A stretch of 64,000 bases of DNA, taken from NCBI GenBank assembly GCA_035523995.1, contig DATKPQ010000019.1, forward strand, positions 28,042 to 92,041. The letters are read 5' to 3'. The notes beneath the pieces are model-generated. The model was not told the DNA's origin. It saw only the letters and a list, made by a program, of their open reading frames with translations, and did not search any database. Both the position numbers and the translations under genes were made by a program. Source of the stretch: JASHVB01 sp035523995 (lineage in GTDB: Bacteria; Pseudomonadota; Alphaproteobacteria; Acetobacterales; Acetobacteraceae). Shown here in pieces: positions 45,158 through 54,572 of this stretch (the first letter of the stretch is position 1; every line of letters begins with the position of its first letter).

Positions 45158-46072
45158 TCAAACCTGCTCTTTTACGCGCGCGCTCGGATCGAGCCGCTTC
45201 GCCAGCGGATGATGCGCCTCGACCAGCTTCTGCAATCGCTCCGCCAGAACATGCGTATAGATCTCCGTCGTCGCGATATCCGAATGCCCCAGCAGCGTCT
45301 GCAAACTGCGCAGATCGGCGCCACGCGCCAGCAGATGCGATGCAAAGGAATGCCGCAGCACGTGTGGGGACACCCGCGCCGGGTCCAACCCCGCTGCCAG
45401 CGCCACCTGCTTCAGCAGCAGGAAAAAGCCCTGCCGAGTCATCGCGTGGCGCTTGTCGCGCCCGGGGAAAAGCCAGCGGCCGTCTTTCCCGGTTTCCCAC
45501 ACCAACGTCGCCGTGGCGCGCTTCGCCGCCTCTGTCAGCGGCACGATGCGTTCCTTGCCGCCCTTGCCGCGAATCAACAGCAGGGCCGCGTCGCCCGCCA
45601 GAGCACTGCGCGGCAGCGACAGCAGTTCCGAGACCCGCATCCCCGTCGCGTACAGAATCTCCAGCGCCGCCAACGCCACCAGTCCCGGCCGCCCTGCCTT
45701 CTCTCCCGCTGCAGTTAGCAGCGAATCCACCTCCTGCTCGCTCAAATATTTCGGCAGCGCACGCGGCAGCCGCGGCGTATCGAGCAAGCCGGTGGGATCA
45801 TCCGTCCGCATGCCTTCGCGCAGCAGGAACCGATGGAATTGGCGCAGTGCGGACAGCCGCCGCGCCGCGGTGCGCGCCGCCAGACCGGCCTTGCCCAGAC
45901 CTGCCATATAGGCTTGTAACGTCGCCGCATCGGCGCCCGCCACCGGCTGCCCGCGCGAGCCCGCAAACGTTGCAAAATCCGTCAGGTCCGCTTCATACGC
46001 CACCAGCGTGTTGCGTGCCGCCCCACGTTCCGCGGCCAGCATCTCAAGGAACGCCTCAACATGGCGATCCAT
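45158..46072 (-). CDS. xerD: Tyrosine recombinase XerD
   Basis: 304 residues. The N-terminal SAM-like domain covers about 1-95. The catalytic set is Arg146 (GMRVSELL), Lys170 (RGKGG), His237 and Arg240 (HVLRHSFASH), His263 (LLGHSD) and nucleophile Tyr272 (EIYTHV). It resolves chromosome dimers at dif with XerC. It lies 2 nt after a small membrane protein gene on the same strand. The plus-strand aroKB gene diverges from the pair. Confidence 0.93.
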   Translation of the reverse strand: MDRHVEAFLEMLAAERGAARNTLVAYEADLTDFATFAGSRGQPVAGADAATLQAYMAGLGKAGLAARTAARRLSALRQFHRFLLREGMRTDDPTGLLDTPRLPRALPKYLSEQEVDSLLTAAGEKAGRPGLVALAALEILYATGMRVSELLSLPRSALAGDAALLLIRGKGGKERIVPLTEAAKRATATLVWETGKDGRWLFPGRDKRHAMTRQGFFLLLKQVALAAGLDPARVSPHVLRHSFASHLLARGADLRSLQTLLGHSDIATTEIYTHVLAERLQKLVEAHHPLAKRLDPSARVKEQV

Positions 46073-46074
46073 GA

Positions 46075-46278
46075 TTAATGCGTCTGGCCCTGCGTCTGCG
46101 TCTGGGTCTGGCCCTGCGTCTGGGTCTGGCCCTGCATTTGCGTCTGGACCTTGTCGATTGGCAAGGTTTTTTCCACCGCGTGCTGCGGCGGATTCGGCGG
46201 GAACATGCCTAGGTAGACCACGCCCCCCGCGAGCAATAGCACGCCGAGAGCCACGACGATCAGAAACATGCGGATCAT
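46075..46278 (-). CDS. Small membrane protein with QTQ repeats
   Basis: 67 residues: a single N-terminal membrane helix (IRMFLIVVALGVLLLAGGVV), a short PPNPP stretch and a Gln/Thr repeat tail (QTQTQGQTQTQTQGQTH). The repeats are encoded by a short GC-rich tandem (CTGGGTCTGGCCCTGCGT units) at about 46080-46140, which could vary in copy number by slippage. Its stop is 2 nt before the xerD start. Similar short genes often sit beside xerD/aroK in related bacteria, but no function is known. Confidence 0.65.
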   Translation of the reverse strand: MIRMFLIVVALGVLLLAGGVVYLGMFPPNPPQHAVEKTLPIDKVQTQMQGQTQTQGQTQTQTQGQTH

Positions 46279-46360
46279 GGACGCGGCCCCCCGCCCCTCG
46301 AATCGTTCCGCAAGCAATCCACTGGGCTGCCCGCGCGGCGCTGTGCTAGCCTCGTCGGCC

Positions 46361-48040
46361 ATGACACGCAACACTGCCGTGAAGGAGGCAATGTCCCCGC
46401 CAAAAAACCTGGCCGGACGCAGCATCGTGCTGGTCGGGTTGATGGGCGCTGGTAAGACCTCGATCGGCCGACGGCTTGCCGCACGACTGGGCTTGCCGTT
46501 TCGCGATGCCGACGCCGAGATTGAACTCGCCGCCGGCTGCACCGTGCCGGAACTTTTCTCGCGCTACGGCGAGCGCGCATTCCGCGACGGCGAGCGGCGC
46601 GTGATTCGCCGGTTGCTGGCCGGTGATCCGATGGTGCTGGCGTTCGGCGGCGGCGCGTACATGGATTCGCAGACGCGTGCGGCAGCGCGCACCGATGCCG
46701 TAACGATCTGGCTGCGCTGCCCCCTACCGACCCTGGTGCGGCGTGTGTCTGGGCGCGATCATCGCCCGCTGCTGAACGACGGCGACCCGGCGGAGATCCT
46801 GCAACGCCTGATCGACCAGCGTTACCCGATCTATGCGGAGGCCGACGTGATTGTCGATTGCGGCGACGAAACCCCGGATGCCACCACCGCGCAGGTGATG
46901 GATGCATTGCTCGCATGGCAGCCGCCACGGCGGCTGTCGGTGACGCTGCCTTCCATCAGCTACGACGTGGTGATCGGCGACAACCTGCTGTCGCGTGCGG
47001 GTGCATTGCTGGCGCCGGTGCTGCCGCAGAAGCGGGCGATCGTGGTTACCGATGCGACGGTTGCCGAATTGCATCTGCCGGCACTGCAACGCGGTCTGGC
47101 GGAGACTGGCGTGGCCATGCAGCAGATCGTGGTGCCGGTGGGCGAGGCTTCGAAAAGCCTGCAATCCTATCTGTCCGTCCTCGACCAGATGCTGGAAGCG
47201 CGGATCGAGCGGCGCACCGCCGTCATCGCGCTGGGCGGCGGCGTGGTCGGTGATCTCGCGGGCTTTGCCGCGGCGACCGTGCTACGTGGCGTGCCATTCG
47301 TGCAAATTCCCACCACGTTGCTTGCCCAGGTCGATTCGTCGGTCGGGGGCAAGACTGCGGTGAACACGCCGCAGGGCAAGAACCTTGTCGGCGCGTTCTA
47401 CCAGCCGCGCATTGTGCTGGCCGATACTGCGACGCTCGATACCTTACCGCCGCGCGAACTGCGCGCAGGCTATGCCGAGATCGCCAAGGCAGGGCTGATC
47501 GGCGATGCCGCGTTCTTCGATTGGTGCGAGCGCAACGGTGCCGGGGTCGTTGGCGGAGAGCGCGATGCGCAGGCCGAGGCTATCCTGCGTGCCTGCGCCT
47601 TCAAGGCGGCCGTGGTCGGCGACGACGAACGCGAGGAAAAGCCGAATGATGGGCGGGCGCTGCTGAATCTCGGCCATACCTTCGGCCACGCGTTGGAAGC
47701 GGAATACGGCTACAATGGCGGATTGCTCCATGGCGAGGGTGTGGCGGTCGGGCTTGGCCTGGCGTTCAAGTTGTCCGCGCGGCTGGGGCATTGTTCCGCT
47801 GCGGATGCTGGGCGCGTTATGGCGCATGTCGCTGCGGTAGGGTTGCCGGCGGAACTTGCTGTGCTGAACAGACGGTTTTCCGCGGCAACGCTCATCGGGC
47901 ATATGCGGCGCGACAAGAAGGTGAGGGACCGGGCACTGAACTTCGTGCTGGCACGCGGAATCGGCCAGGCCTTCACCGCGAGCGACGTGCCGGTGGAGGC
48001 GGTGGCCGAGTTGTTGCGCGACGAGGGCTGCGAGGCGTAA
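46361..48040 (+). CDS. aroKB: Fused shikimate kinase / 3-dehydroquinate synthase
   Basis: 559 residues from the ATG at 46361; an ATG at 46391 directly behind GAAGGAGG is an alternative. Residues about 15-185 are shikimate kinase (P-loop VGLMGAGKTSIG; FGGGAYMDSQTR). Residues about 200-559 are 3-dehydroquinate synthase (VIALGGGVVGDLAGFAAATV, LLAQVDSSVGGKTAVN, metal His in NLGHTFGHALEAEYG). It makes 3-dehydroquinate from DAHP and phosphorylates shikimate. The two enzymes are not consecutive, so the fusion is not for simple channelling. No frameshift separates the parts. Confidence 0.93.
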   Translation: MTRNTAVKEAMSPPKNLAGRSIVLVGLMGAGKTSIGRRLAARLGLPFRDADAEIELAAGCTVPELFSRYGERAFRDGERRVIRRLLAGDPMVLAFGGGAYMDSQTRAAARTDAVTIWLRCPLPTLVRRVSGRDHRPLLNDGDPAEILQRLIDQRYPIYAEADVIVDCGDETPDATTAQVMDALLAWQPPRRLSVTLPSISYDVVIGDNLLSRAGALLAPVLPQKRAIVVTDATVAELHLPALQRGLAETGVAMQQIVVPVGEASKSLQSYLSVLDQMLEARIERRTAVIALGGGVVGDLAGFAAATVLRGVPFVQIPTTLLAQVDSSVGGKTAVNTPQGKNLVGAFYQPRIVLADTATLDTLPPRELRAGYAEIAKAGLIGDAAFFDWCERNGAGVVGGERDAQAEAILRACAFKAAVVGDDEREEKPNDGRALLNLGHTFGHALEAEYGYNGGLLHGEGVAVGLGLAFKLSARLGHCSAADAGRVMAHVAAVGLPAELAVLNRRFSAATLIGHMRRDKKVRDRALNFVLARGIGQAFTASDVPVEAVAELLRDEGCEA

Positions 48041-48224
48041 TGAGACCGGCAAACTGGTAGCCGGAATCAGGGGAACGTGGCACAGTTTGTTTGATGTCAT
48101 TGCGAATTGACCACCGGCCTGGCGGCCGACCCGCCCCGGATGAAACCGCGCACGGCAGAAGGGTCGGCGACCGGATGCGGGCGGGGCGCGGCGGCGTGGA
48201 TCACCTGCGGTTTTCTGCCTGAAT

Positions 48225-49388
48225 TCAATCGCGCGGTCCCAGGCCCATCGCTGGCACCAGCCCGTAGTAGCGTCGCAGCAATACGGCGATGGCCGCAACG
48301 CCGGGCAGTGCCAGCAAGATGGCAGCGGAAAGCGGGATGTGCCGCGCGGTCGCGAATGCCGCGGCCAGGAGAGTAGCGGCGCCACCGAGATCCCAACCCC
48401 CCTCGGTGGCAACATGGAACCGCAGCGTGCAGGCCGAACGTTTTGCCATGGTGTAGACCGGCGTCATCACCGTGGGGATGTAGAGGCAATAGCCCAGCGA
48501 TCCGAGCGCATTCGCCATCACCGCCAGCGCGGCGTGTCCCGTGGCGGCGGCGCGTAGCAGGACCATCAGCGCGATCACACTCAGCGCGTACCAAACGGCG
48601 CGCTTGCCGTGGCCGGCATCGATGTGTCGTCCCAGTGTCATGCCTCCCACGGCACCGGCCAATGCGGCGAAGGCGAGCGCACCGCCATAGCCGAGATAGT
48701 TTTCGTCAATCGAAACAAATAGTGCGATTTGCCAGACGAAGACGTTACCTGCGCCGACGCAGCCATCGGCGGCAAACAACAACACGGCGGGGAACGCGGC
48801 GCGCAACATGCCGGGCACTTGCGGGTGTACCCGCGCGTCCGGCACCCACGGCAAGGGCAGTGCAGAGGCCGCGCCGACCATGGCACTGGCGCCGAACGCC
48901 ACAGCGGGGCCAAACGAGACGAGCATCCATCCGGTCAGCAGCGGGCTGAGGATGCCGACGATAGCGGCAAGCGCTTCACGCGCACCGATCTGCTGCCCGC
49001 GGTGCTCGTCATCGCCGAGCCGCGCGAACCAGGCGTGGTAGGCGGTCCAATAAAGCGTGCTTCCGATGGAGGCGACGGCGATGACGACCGCGAGCATGGG
49101 GCCGATGCCCCGGACTGCCGCGAGCAACGGGTAGGTCAGCGCGGTGAGGAGCGTACCCGCAATCAGAAGGGTGCGGAGGCCGAAGCGTGTGCCAAGCGGA
49201 ATGACGAACGGGCGGATGATGAAACGGACGATCAGGATCAGGGCAAGCGAGACCAATACCCCGGGGATCGGGATACCGGTCTTGAGGAGATAAATCAGGA
49301 AGAACGCATCGGCGCCGCTCAGCACGACGGTGTGGATGCCGTAGTGCAGGTTCAGCAGATTGACGGCGCTGTTGCGGAAGAAGGGCAT
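48225..49388 (-). CDS. Major facilitator superfamily transporter
   Basis: 387 residues with about eleven or twelve hydrophobic segments (for example GVLVSLALILIVRFIIRPFV, MLAVVIAVASIGSTLYWTAY). The N-terminal loop FVIPLGTRFGLRTL resembles the MFS motif A region. The substrate cannot be predicted. Its closest neighbour on the same strand is a luciferase-like oxidoreductase 142 nt upstream, so they may form a unit. Some members of similar size are called antibiotic or sugar exporters, with no support here. Confidence 0.8.
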   Translation of the reverse strand: MPFFRNSAVNLLNLHYGIHTVVLSGADAFFLIYLLKTGIPIPGVLVSLALILIVRFIIRPFVIPLGTRFGLRTLLIAGTLLTALTYPLLAAVRGIGPMLAVVIAVASIGSTLYWTAYHAWFARLGDDEHRGQQIGAREALAAIVGILSPLLTGWMLVSFGPAVAFGASAMVGAASALPLPWVPDARVHPQVPGMLRAAFPAVLLFAADGCVGAGNVFVWQIALFVSIDENYLGYGGALAFAALAGAVGGMTLGRHIDAGHGKRAVWYALSVIALMVLLRAAATGHAALAVMANALGSLGYCLYIPTVMTPVYTMAKRSACTLRFHVATEGGWDLGGAATLLAAAFATARHIPLSAAILLALPGVAAIAVLLRRYYGLVPAMGLGPRD

Positions 49389-49530
49389 GGCAAGGATTGC
49401 GACGAGTAAAGCCGTGCTGCGTATGTTTCTGCGAGTACGGAGATAGAGGAAGGTGGCGTATCGACCCGATGACCCTCATCCTCGCCGCTTCGCGGCTCGA
49501 TTTCCCCTGCGCGCGCGGACGAGGTTTCTG

Positions 49531-50601
49531 TCAATCGAACGCGCGGCGGATGCGACCCCAGTCCTCGATGGCATGCTCTTGGCCGGGAGGAATCGAAAAC
49601 ACGACCTGCGAAAATCCGGCGTCGCGTAGAGCACCGATGCGGCAAATCAGGTCTGCTGCGGTGCCAATGAACGATGTCTTGCGGAGCATGTCAGCGGTGA
49701 TGAAGGAGCGCTCGTCGGGCCGCACATACATCAGGTGGCCGCGGTGATTGGCAAGATAATAGGCGCCGGCGGGCTCGAAGGTGCGGGCATGGGCGATGTA
49801 GCCTTCCACCGCCTGGGAGAATTCCGGCAGCATCGCGACGGGAGCGGGATAACCGGCCAGCGCTGCGTCGGCGGCACGGTGCAGCAGCATGGAGGCGCGA
49901 GGTCCGGCCAATGCCATGGCGCGAGGACCGTCGGCCGGCTCGCCGTCCTCCAGCACCGCGCCGCCGATCCAGGCAACCGCGGTCAGCGCATCCGCCGCGC
50001 GTCCGGCTTGCGTCCAGATACCGCGCATCGTCTCCAGGGTGACGGCGCCGCGTTCCGGGTCTGCCACGTTGTCGATCCAGGCCGCGCCGAGTTTCGCCGT
50101 CAGTGTGCGGGCGCGTGGGCCGCTGGCGGCGATGTAGAGCGGGATCGGATCCTTCAGATTGACCAGTTCCAGTTCGGGCGAGAGGAAACGGATCTGGCGG
50201 CGCTTGCCGTCGAACTCCGTTTCCACGGTCTCGCCACGCCATAGCGCCTGTACCACCCAGATATAGTCCGCCATGTCGGACAGCTTCACGGCGGGCAGGC
50301 CCATGGTGCGGCGGCCGGTGAAGCCGGTGCTGATACCGAAATCGATCCGTCCGGGAGCCAGTTTGTTCAGCGAGGCCAGCGCGTTTGCGGCCACCGGGGC
50401 GATGCGGTTGGATGGGATCAGCACGCCGGTGCCAAGCCGGATACGCGTGGTCTTCATCGCTGCCGCTGCCATCGCCACGAAGGGATCGGCTGACAGCATT
50501 TGCGTGTCGAAAAACCAGGCATGATGGAAGCCGAGTTCCTCGGCGCGCCGGACCAGGCGCCAGGAGTCGGCGGCAGTGGGGATCGCGATACCGAAGTGCA
50601 T
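49531..50601 (-). CDS. LLM-class flavin-dependent oxidoreductase, copy 1
   Basis: 356 residues, bacterial luciferase-like TIM barrel. Typical segments are FGIAIPTAADSWRLVRRAEE, AMKTTRIRLGTGVLIPSNR and PIPLYIAASGPRARTLTAKL. GGAG precedes the start. The cofactor may be F420 or FMN; the sequence does not decide. Distant from the other LLM protein at 53511 in this window, though of the same fold. Its place next to the aromatic/fatty-acid-type cluster suggests a catabolic or modifying oxidation. Confidence 0.85.
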   Translation of the reverse strand: MHFGIAIPTAADSWRLVRRAEELGFHHAWFFDTQMLSADPFVAMAAAAMKTTRIRLGTGVLIPSNRIAPVAANALASLNKLAPGRIDFGISTGFTGRRTMGLPAVKLSDMADYIWVVQALWRGETVETEFDGKRRQIRFLSPELELVNLKDPIPLYIAASGPRARTLTAKLGAAWIDNVADPERGAVTLETMRGIWTQAGRAADALTAVAWIGGAVLEDGEPADGPRAMALAGPRASMLLHRAADAALAGYPAPVAMLPEFSQAVEGYIAHARTFEPAGAYYLANHRGHLMYVRPDERSFITADMLRKTSFIGTAADLICRIGALRDAGFSQVVFSIPPGQEHAIEDWGRIRRAFD

Positions 50602-50915
50602 GCAATGTTCTCCAGTGCGCAGCGTGTTTCACACCCTGTCAAGCTTGACCCGTCTCACGACGACCCCGGACGCAATCTGATCGCGTGGTGCATGGCAGGT
50701 TTGTGCATCAACCCGGCGGAGATTGCTGCGGCGCCACGCGCCTCGCAATAACGGGCGATCGCCAGAAGACACCTGGCGGCCGCGTTCTGGCACCGCTTCG
50801 GCACGGCCGCCGCGCGCCCTCCTTGGCACAGTGATCCAGCCGCGCGCCGATAGTCGGCCGATAGCAACGCGCGCTGACGGAGAGTGGTCTAAATCGCGCT
50901 TGCGGCACCCAATGT
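50602..50915. other. Intergenic region with degenerate repeat
   Basis: 314 bp. A diverged copy of the dispersed repeat (GAGATTGCTGCGG, then CGCCTCGCAATAAC) sits at about 50719-50755. No gene is supported. This is the shared upstream region of the LLM gene and the 3' end of the SRPBCC gene, both on the minus strand, so the LLM promoter should lie here. Confidence 0.45.
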
Positions 50916-51527
50916 TCAGATGGGCGGCCCGCGCAGGGCACCTGATTCCACCAGCGCTTTAAGCCGGTGAAGATCGCGGATGACGGCGGATCGGAGCAAG
51001 GCATCGAGCAATCGAGCGGCAAAACGGAAGACCCCTGTTGTGCGTCCCTCGGCATGGATGCGCACAATCGTTCCTTCCGGAATACCTTCCAGCGTGTAGC
51101 GGATGCGCAGGCCAAATGGCAATTGCGTGGTCATGGCGATGCTGCGATCGGGCACATGCTCCTTCACCTCGGTGGTCTCGGCGATAGTGCGGCCAAACCA
51201 GCGCCATTCGCGCGCGATCTGCGTGCCCCGCCTGATCGGGCCGGGTGCCATCTTGGCTGATCCGCGGATGTGGCCGATCCAGTCGGTATCGTAGCGGGGA
51301 TCAAACATGACGGCGGCGACCTCGGCCCGTGAGCGGCGGATGGTGACGGCGACCTCCGCATACAGAACAGTACCGCTGACAGCGTTGTTTTCCGAGGCGG
51401 GTGGCGGTTTGGGGCCTGACGCAACGGATGCCTGTGCGACCGCCTCTTCCCGACCCAGGCAATTTGTATATTTCTCAATTCTCATTTTTTGGAGCTTTGC
51501 CGGTTGCATGGTAGATCGACGAGTCAT
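50916..51527 (-). CDS. SRPBCC/polyketide-cyclase-like protein
   Basis: About 203 residues from the ATG at 51527; ATGs at 51509 and 51485 are possible because the first 50 residues are low in structure. The core VLYAEVAVTIRRSRAEVAAV, then DPRYDTDWIGHIRG and FGRTIAETTEVKEHVPDRS, has the START-like SRPBCC fold pattern that binds a hydrophobic ligand. No catalytic residues can be assigned. It is transcribed away from the catabolic cluster and may share its regulatory region. Confidence 0.65.
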   Translation of the reverse strand: MTRRSTMQPAKLQKMRIEKYTNCLGREEAVAQASVASGPKPPPASENNAVSGTVLYAEVAVTIRRSRAEVAAVMFDPRYDTDWIGHIRGSAKMAPGPIRRGTQIAREWRWFGRTIAETTEVKEHVPDRSIAMTTQLPFGLRIRYTLEGIPEGTIVRIHAEGRTTGVFRFAARLLDALLRSAVIRDLHRLKALVESGALRGPPI

Positions 51528-51967
51528 TAGCAAGGGTAACAGATTTCGATGAAACAGGGAATCAAATATTCCCTGTCGGATGCGTTAATAGAATCCGCCG
51601 CTACTCAATCCGGCTGACCAGGCGCACAGTCACGGGCAAACCGTGAATTCGTCCGTGCAGTACGCATGAAAGAACGTAAGTTTACCACAGATTTCACAGA
51701 TGACACGGGGCCAGTGAGGGAAAAACTTAACCCTTCGGTTAACGCGCCTGGGGGCATGGGGACAGCCTCAAGCAATTCTTGTTCTACGGAAATCGGTGAT
51801 AACCTGACTGACTTTGCCGCGCTGGGTACTGGCTTCGCGGATGCGCCGCATGCTGCAGCCCCGATCGATCCCAAATGCGAACGCTATGATAGTCCGTGCG
51901 CATTTGACCTGCCCTGCCAAACAGGGCCAGATGGCGCGAACACCGACACAACGGGGAAGCAACCAAG
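51528..51967. other. Divergent region upstream of the catabolic cluster
   Basis: 440 bp between the SRPBCC gene (minus) and the lactonase gene (plus). It should hold both promoters. A string ACCACAGATTTCACAGATG (51684-51702) resembles a very widespread bacterial intergenic repeat, and the 51530-51600 part is richer in A/T. Frames crossing this stretch in both directions have no recognisable protein features. Confidence 0.45.
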
Positions 51968-52828
51968 ATGGCCACCTTGTCCGATATCCTTGAAACAACC
52001 GCTCTGCAGCGCGTGGCAGGTGGCTTCGTCTTCACCGAGGGGCCACTATGGCATCCCGACGGGTTCTTCTATTTCGTCGATGTTCGCGCCAGTAAGCTGT
52101 ATCGCATGGTTCTGGGAGAGCAATCGCAACTCGTGCGGGAAACGCAGGGCGGCAACGGCACCACTTTCGATCTGCAAGGCCGGCTGATCAATTGCGAGGG
52201 CGATGGCCGCCGCCTGACCCGCACCGAGGCGGATGGCATGGTCACCACCTTGCTCTACCGATTCGAAGGCAAGCACCTGAACCGCCCCAATGACGTAATC
52301 TGCGCCTCGGACGGTGCGCTCCTGTTTACCGATCCGTCCTATCGCGTGCCGTTGGGCGAACGCGAACTCGATGCTGCGGTGTATCGCGTCGCAGCGGATG
52401 GCGGCGTCAGCATGGTCGCGGGGGTAGAATATCCGAACGGGCTGGCGCTGTCGCCGGACGAACGCACGCTCTACGTCGCAAATACGCGCTGGACCAAGTA
52501 CATCCATGCGATCGAGCTGGACAGCGCCGGCGCCATGGTGCGGCGCCGGATCTTCGCCGACATGTCGTGTGATGGCACCAACGGCGTGCCGGATGGCATG
52601 AAGGTGGATGCCGCCGGCTGCGTCTTCTGCACGGGCACCGGCGGCGTGTGGGTGTTCCAACCCGATGGCACGCGGGCCGGCATCATCGAGACGCCGGAGG
52701 TCTGCGCCAACGTCGCCTTCGGCGGCCCGGACCTGCGCACACTGCTGCTCACTGCGAGCTCTTCGGTCTATACGCTGCGCGTGAAGACACCGGGACTGCC
52801 GCATCCTTGGTACAAGCTGCGGAGCTGA
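51968..52828 (+). CDS. SMP-30/gluconolactonase family protein
   Basis: 286 residues, six-bladed beta-propeller. Metal-site residues are suggested by FTEGPLWHPDG (Glu near 22), NRPNDVICASDGALLFTDPS (Asn/Asp near 105) and NGLALSPDERTLYVANT. The family hydrolyses sugar or aromatic-derived lactones. It starts a cluster of five plus-strand genes. The substrate is unknown, but context with acyl-CoA dehydrogenases points to ring-opening or lactone degradation. Confidence 0.88.
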   Translation: MATLSDILETTALQRVAGGFVFTEGPLWHPDGFFYFVDVRASKLYRMVLGEQSQLVRETQGGNGTTFDLQGRLINCEGDGRRLTRTEADGMVTTLLYRFEGKHLNRPNDVICASDGALLFTDPSYRVPLGERELDAAVYRVAADGGVSMVAGVEYPNGLALSPDERTLYVANTRWTKYIHAIELDSAGAMVRRRIFADMSCDGTNGVPDGMKVDAAGCVFCTGTGGVWVFQPDGTRAGIIETPEVCANVAFGGPDLRTLLLTASSSVYTLRVKTPGLPHPWYKLRS

Positions 52829-52902
52829 TCAGCCGGCGCGCTTGCCCAACCCACGGCGCTCCCCCAGGATCGCGGTGAAATCCTGCCGGGAAGGGAGCGC
52901 CG

Positions 52903-53508
52903 ATGGTTCTGCACATCGACTATTACGCCTCGCTTAATTCGCCCTGGACGCACATGGGCGCGGCGCGCATCGAGGCAATGGCCATGGCGCATGGCGCCAG
53001 CCTGCGCATCTGGCCGGTGGATTTCGGCGCCATCTTCCCTGCCTCGGGTGGCCTGCCGCTGCCGAAGCGCGCACCGCAGCGCCAGGCGTATCGGTTGATG
53101 GAACTGCGCCGCTGGCGCGAGTACCTGGGCGTTCCGATCAACATCCAGCCGAAACACTTTCCCGCCAACGAACAAGCCGCCGCGTGCTGCGTGATCGCGC
53201 TGCGCGAGACCCAAGGCGACGCTCCGGCCATCAGGCTCGCGCATCGCGTGCTGAAGGCGCTATGGCAGGAGGAAAAGAACACCGGCGATTCGGAAACGCT
53301 TGGCGGGCTGATCCGCGAAATCGGCCTTGACCCTGATGCCGTCATGAAACTCGGCGCGGAATCACGCTGGGCCGAGAAGCGCATTGCCGATACACAAGCC
53401 GCGCTCGATCGGGGCGTATTCGGCGCCCCCAGCTACGTGATCGGCGACGAGATCTTCTGGGGCCAGGACCGATTGTTCTTCGTGGAACGCCGCCTGGCGC
53501 GCTGCTGA
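52903..53508 (+). CDS. 2-hydroxychromene-2-carboxylate isomerase-like protein
   Basis: 201 residues, DsbA-like/kappa-class GST fold. The start MVLHIDYYASLNSPWTHMG matches the family pattern with the Ser for glutathione, and the end GVFGAPSYVIGDEIFWGQDR is characteristic. The known enzyme acts in naphthalene degradation with glutathione as cofactor; many homologues have unknown substrates. It lies 74 nt after the lactonase and 2 nt before the next gene. Confidence 0.85.
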   Translation: MVLHIDYYASLNSPWTHMGAARIEAMAMAHGASLRIWPVDFGAIFPASGGLPLPKRAPQRQAYRLMELRRWREYLGVPINIQPKHFPANEQAAACCVIALRETQGDAPAIRLAHRVLKALWQEEKNTGDSETLGGLIREIGLDPDAVMKLGAESRWAEKRIADTQAALDRGVFGAPSYVIGDEIFWGQDRLFFVERRLARC

Positions 53509-53510
53509 GC

Positions 53511-54572
53511 ATGCGGATTTTCACGGCGCTGCCGCAAAACGACTGGCGCGCTGCCGCTTCCAACGCGCGTGCCGCCGAGGAAGCCGGCTTCGATGCGGTA
53601 ATGACAGTGGAGCTCGGGCACGATTGGTACGCGCCGCTCGCCTTCGCCGCCACCACAACGCAGCGCGTGGAGCTGACGCCATCGGTTGCCGTCGCGTTCC
53701 CTCGTAGCCCCACGGTGATGGCGCAGCAGGCCTGGGACCTGCACGCCAATTCCAATGGTCGGTTGGTGCTGGGGCTTGGCAGCCAGGTGAAGGGACACAA
53801 CGAACGCCGCTTCGGCGTGGCGTGGACTCCGCCCGCGCCGCGGCTGCGCGATTACGTGCATGCGCTGCGTGCGGTGTGGCGCTGCTGGGAAACGCGCGGA
53901 CCGCTGAAATTCGAAAGCGCAAACTACACGCTGTCGCTAATGACTCCGGATTTCTCGCCGGAGCCGACCGGTCTTCCGATGCCTCCGGTGGCGATCGCCG
54001 CCGTCGGTGAGGCCATGCTGCGCGTCGCCGGCCAGGTCGCCGATGGCGTGCGGCTGCATCCGCTATGCTCACGGCGCTACCTGGAAGAAGTCTGCCTGCC
54101 GAACCTGATGGAGGGCATGCGGCGCTCCGGCCGCAGCCGTTTGCATCTCGATATCCACGGCGGCGGGTTCATCATCACCGGCGCGGATGAGGCAACCGTT
54201 GCAGCTGGCATGGAGAAGGTGCGTCGCCGCATCGGCTTCTATGGTTCCACACGGACCTACATGCCGATCCTCGCTTTGCATGGCTTGCAGGATCTGGGGC
54301 TGAAGCTGCACCGGATGTCGGTGGAAGGAAGCTGGGACGCGATGGCGCAGCAGGTGCCGGACGAGGTTGTGCAAATATTTGCCGCCGTCGGCACGTTCGA
54401 TCAGCTTGCGGGCGCAATACGGGAACGCTTTGGCGGCGTGGCGGATTCCATCGACCTGCACTTCCCGCCCGATACGCCGCCCGGCCTGCAACGTGAATTG
54501 CTTGCCGACATCCATCGCATCCCGCACAGCTTCGCGGGTTTCGACACGAACTGGCAGGGAGAAGCCCCATGA
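53511..54572 (+). CDS. LLM-class flavin/F420-type oxidoreductase, copy 2
   Basis: 353 residues, luciferase-like barrel. Motifs include EEAGFDAVMTVELGHDWYAP, TPSVAVAFPRSPTVMAQQAW and LVLGLGSQVKGHNERRFGV. The sequence resembles TIGR03617-type proteins that occur with acyl-CoA dehydrogenases. It starts 2 nt after the isomerase gene and overlaps the next start by 4 nt, so it is clearly an operon member. Cofactor is not decided by sequence. Confidence 0.87.
   Translation: MRIFTALPQNDWRAAASNARAAEEAGFDAVMTVELGHDWYAPLAFAATTTQRVELTPSVAVAFPRSPTVMAQQAWDLHANSNGRLVLGLGSQVKGHNERRFGVAWTPPAPRLRDYVHALRAVWRCWETRGPLKFESANYTLSLMTPDFSPEPTGLPMPPVAIAAVGEAMLRVAGQVADGVRLHPLCSRRYLEEVCLPNLMEGMRRSGRSRLHLDIHGGGFIITGADEATVAAGMEKVRRRIGFYGSTRTYMPILALHGLQDLGLKLHRMSVEGSWDAMAQQVPDEVVQIFAAVGTFDQLAGAIRERFGGVADSIDLHFPPDTPPGLQRELLADIHRIPHSFAGFDTNWQGEAP

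Noticed and set aside
51666..52187. A 173-codon plus-strand frame beginning MKERKFTTDFTDD
   Set aside because: The start is the translated widespread intergenic string, and the frame then overlaps the SMP-30 gene in another register.
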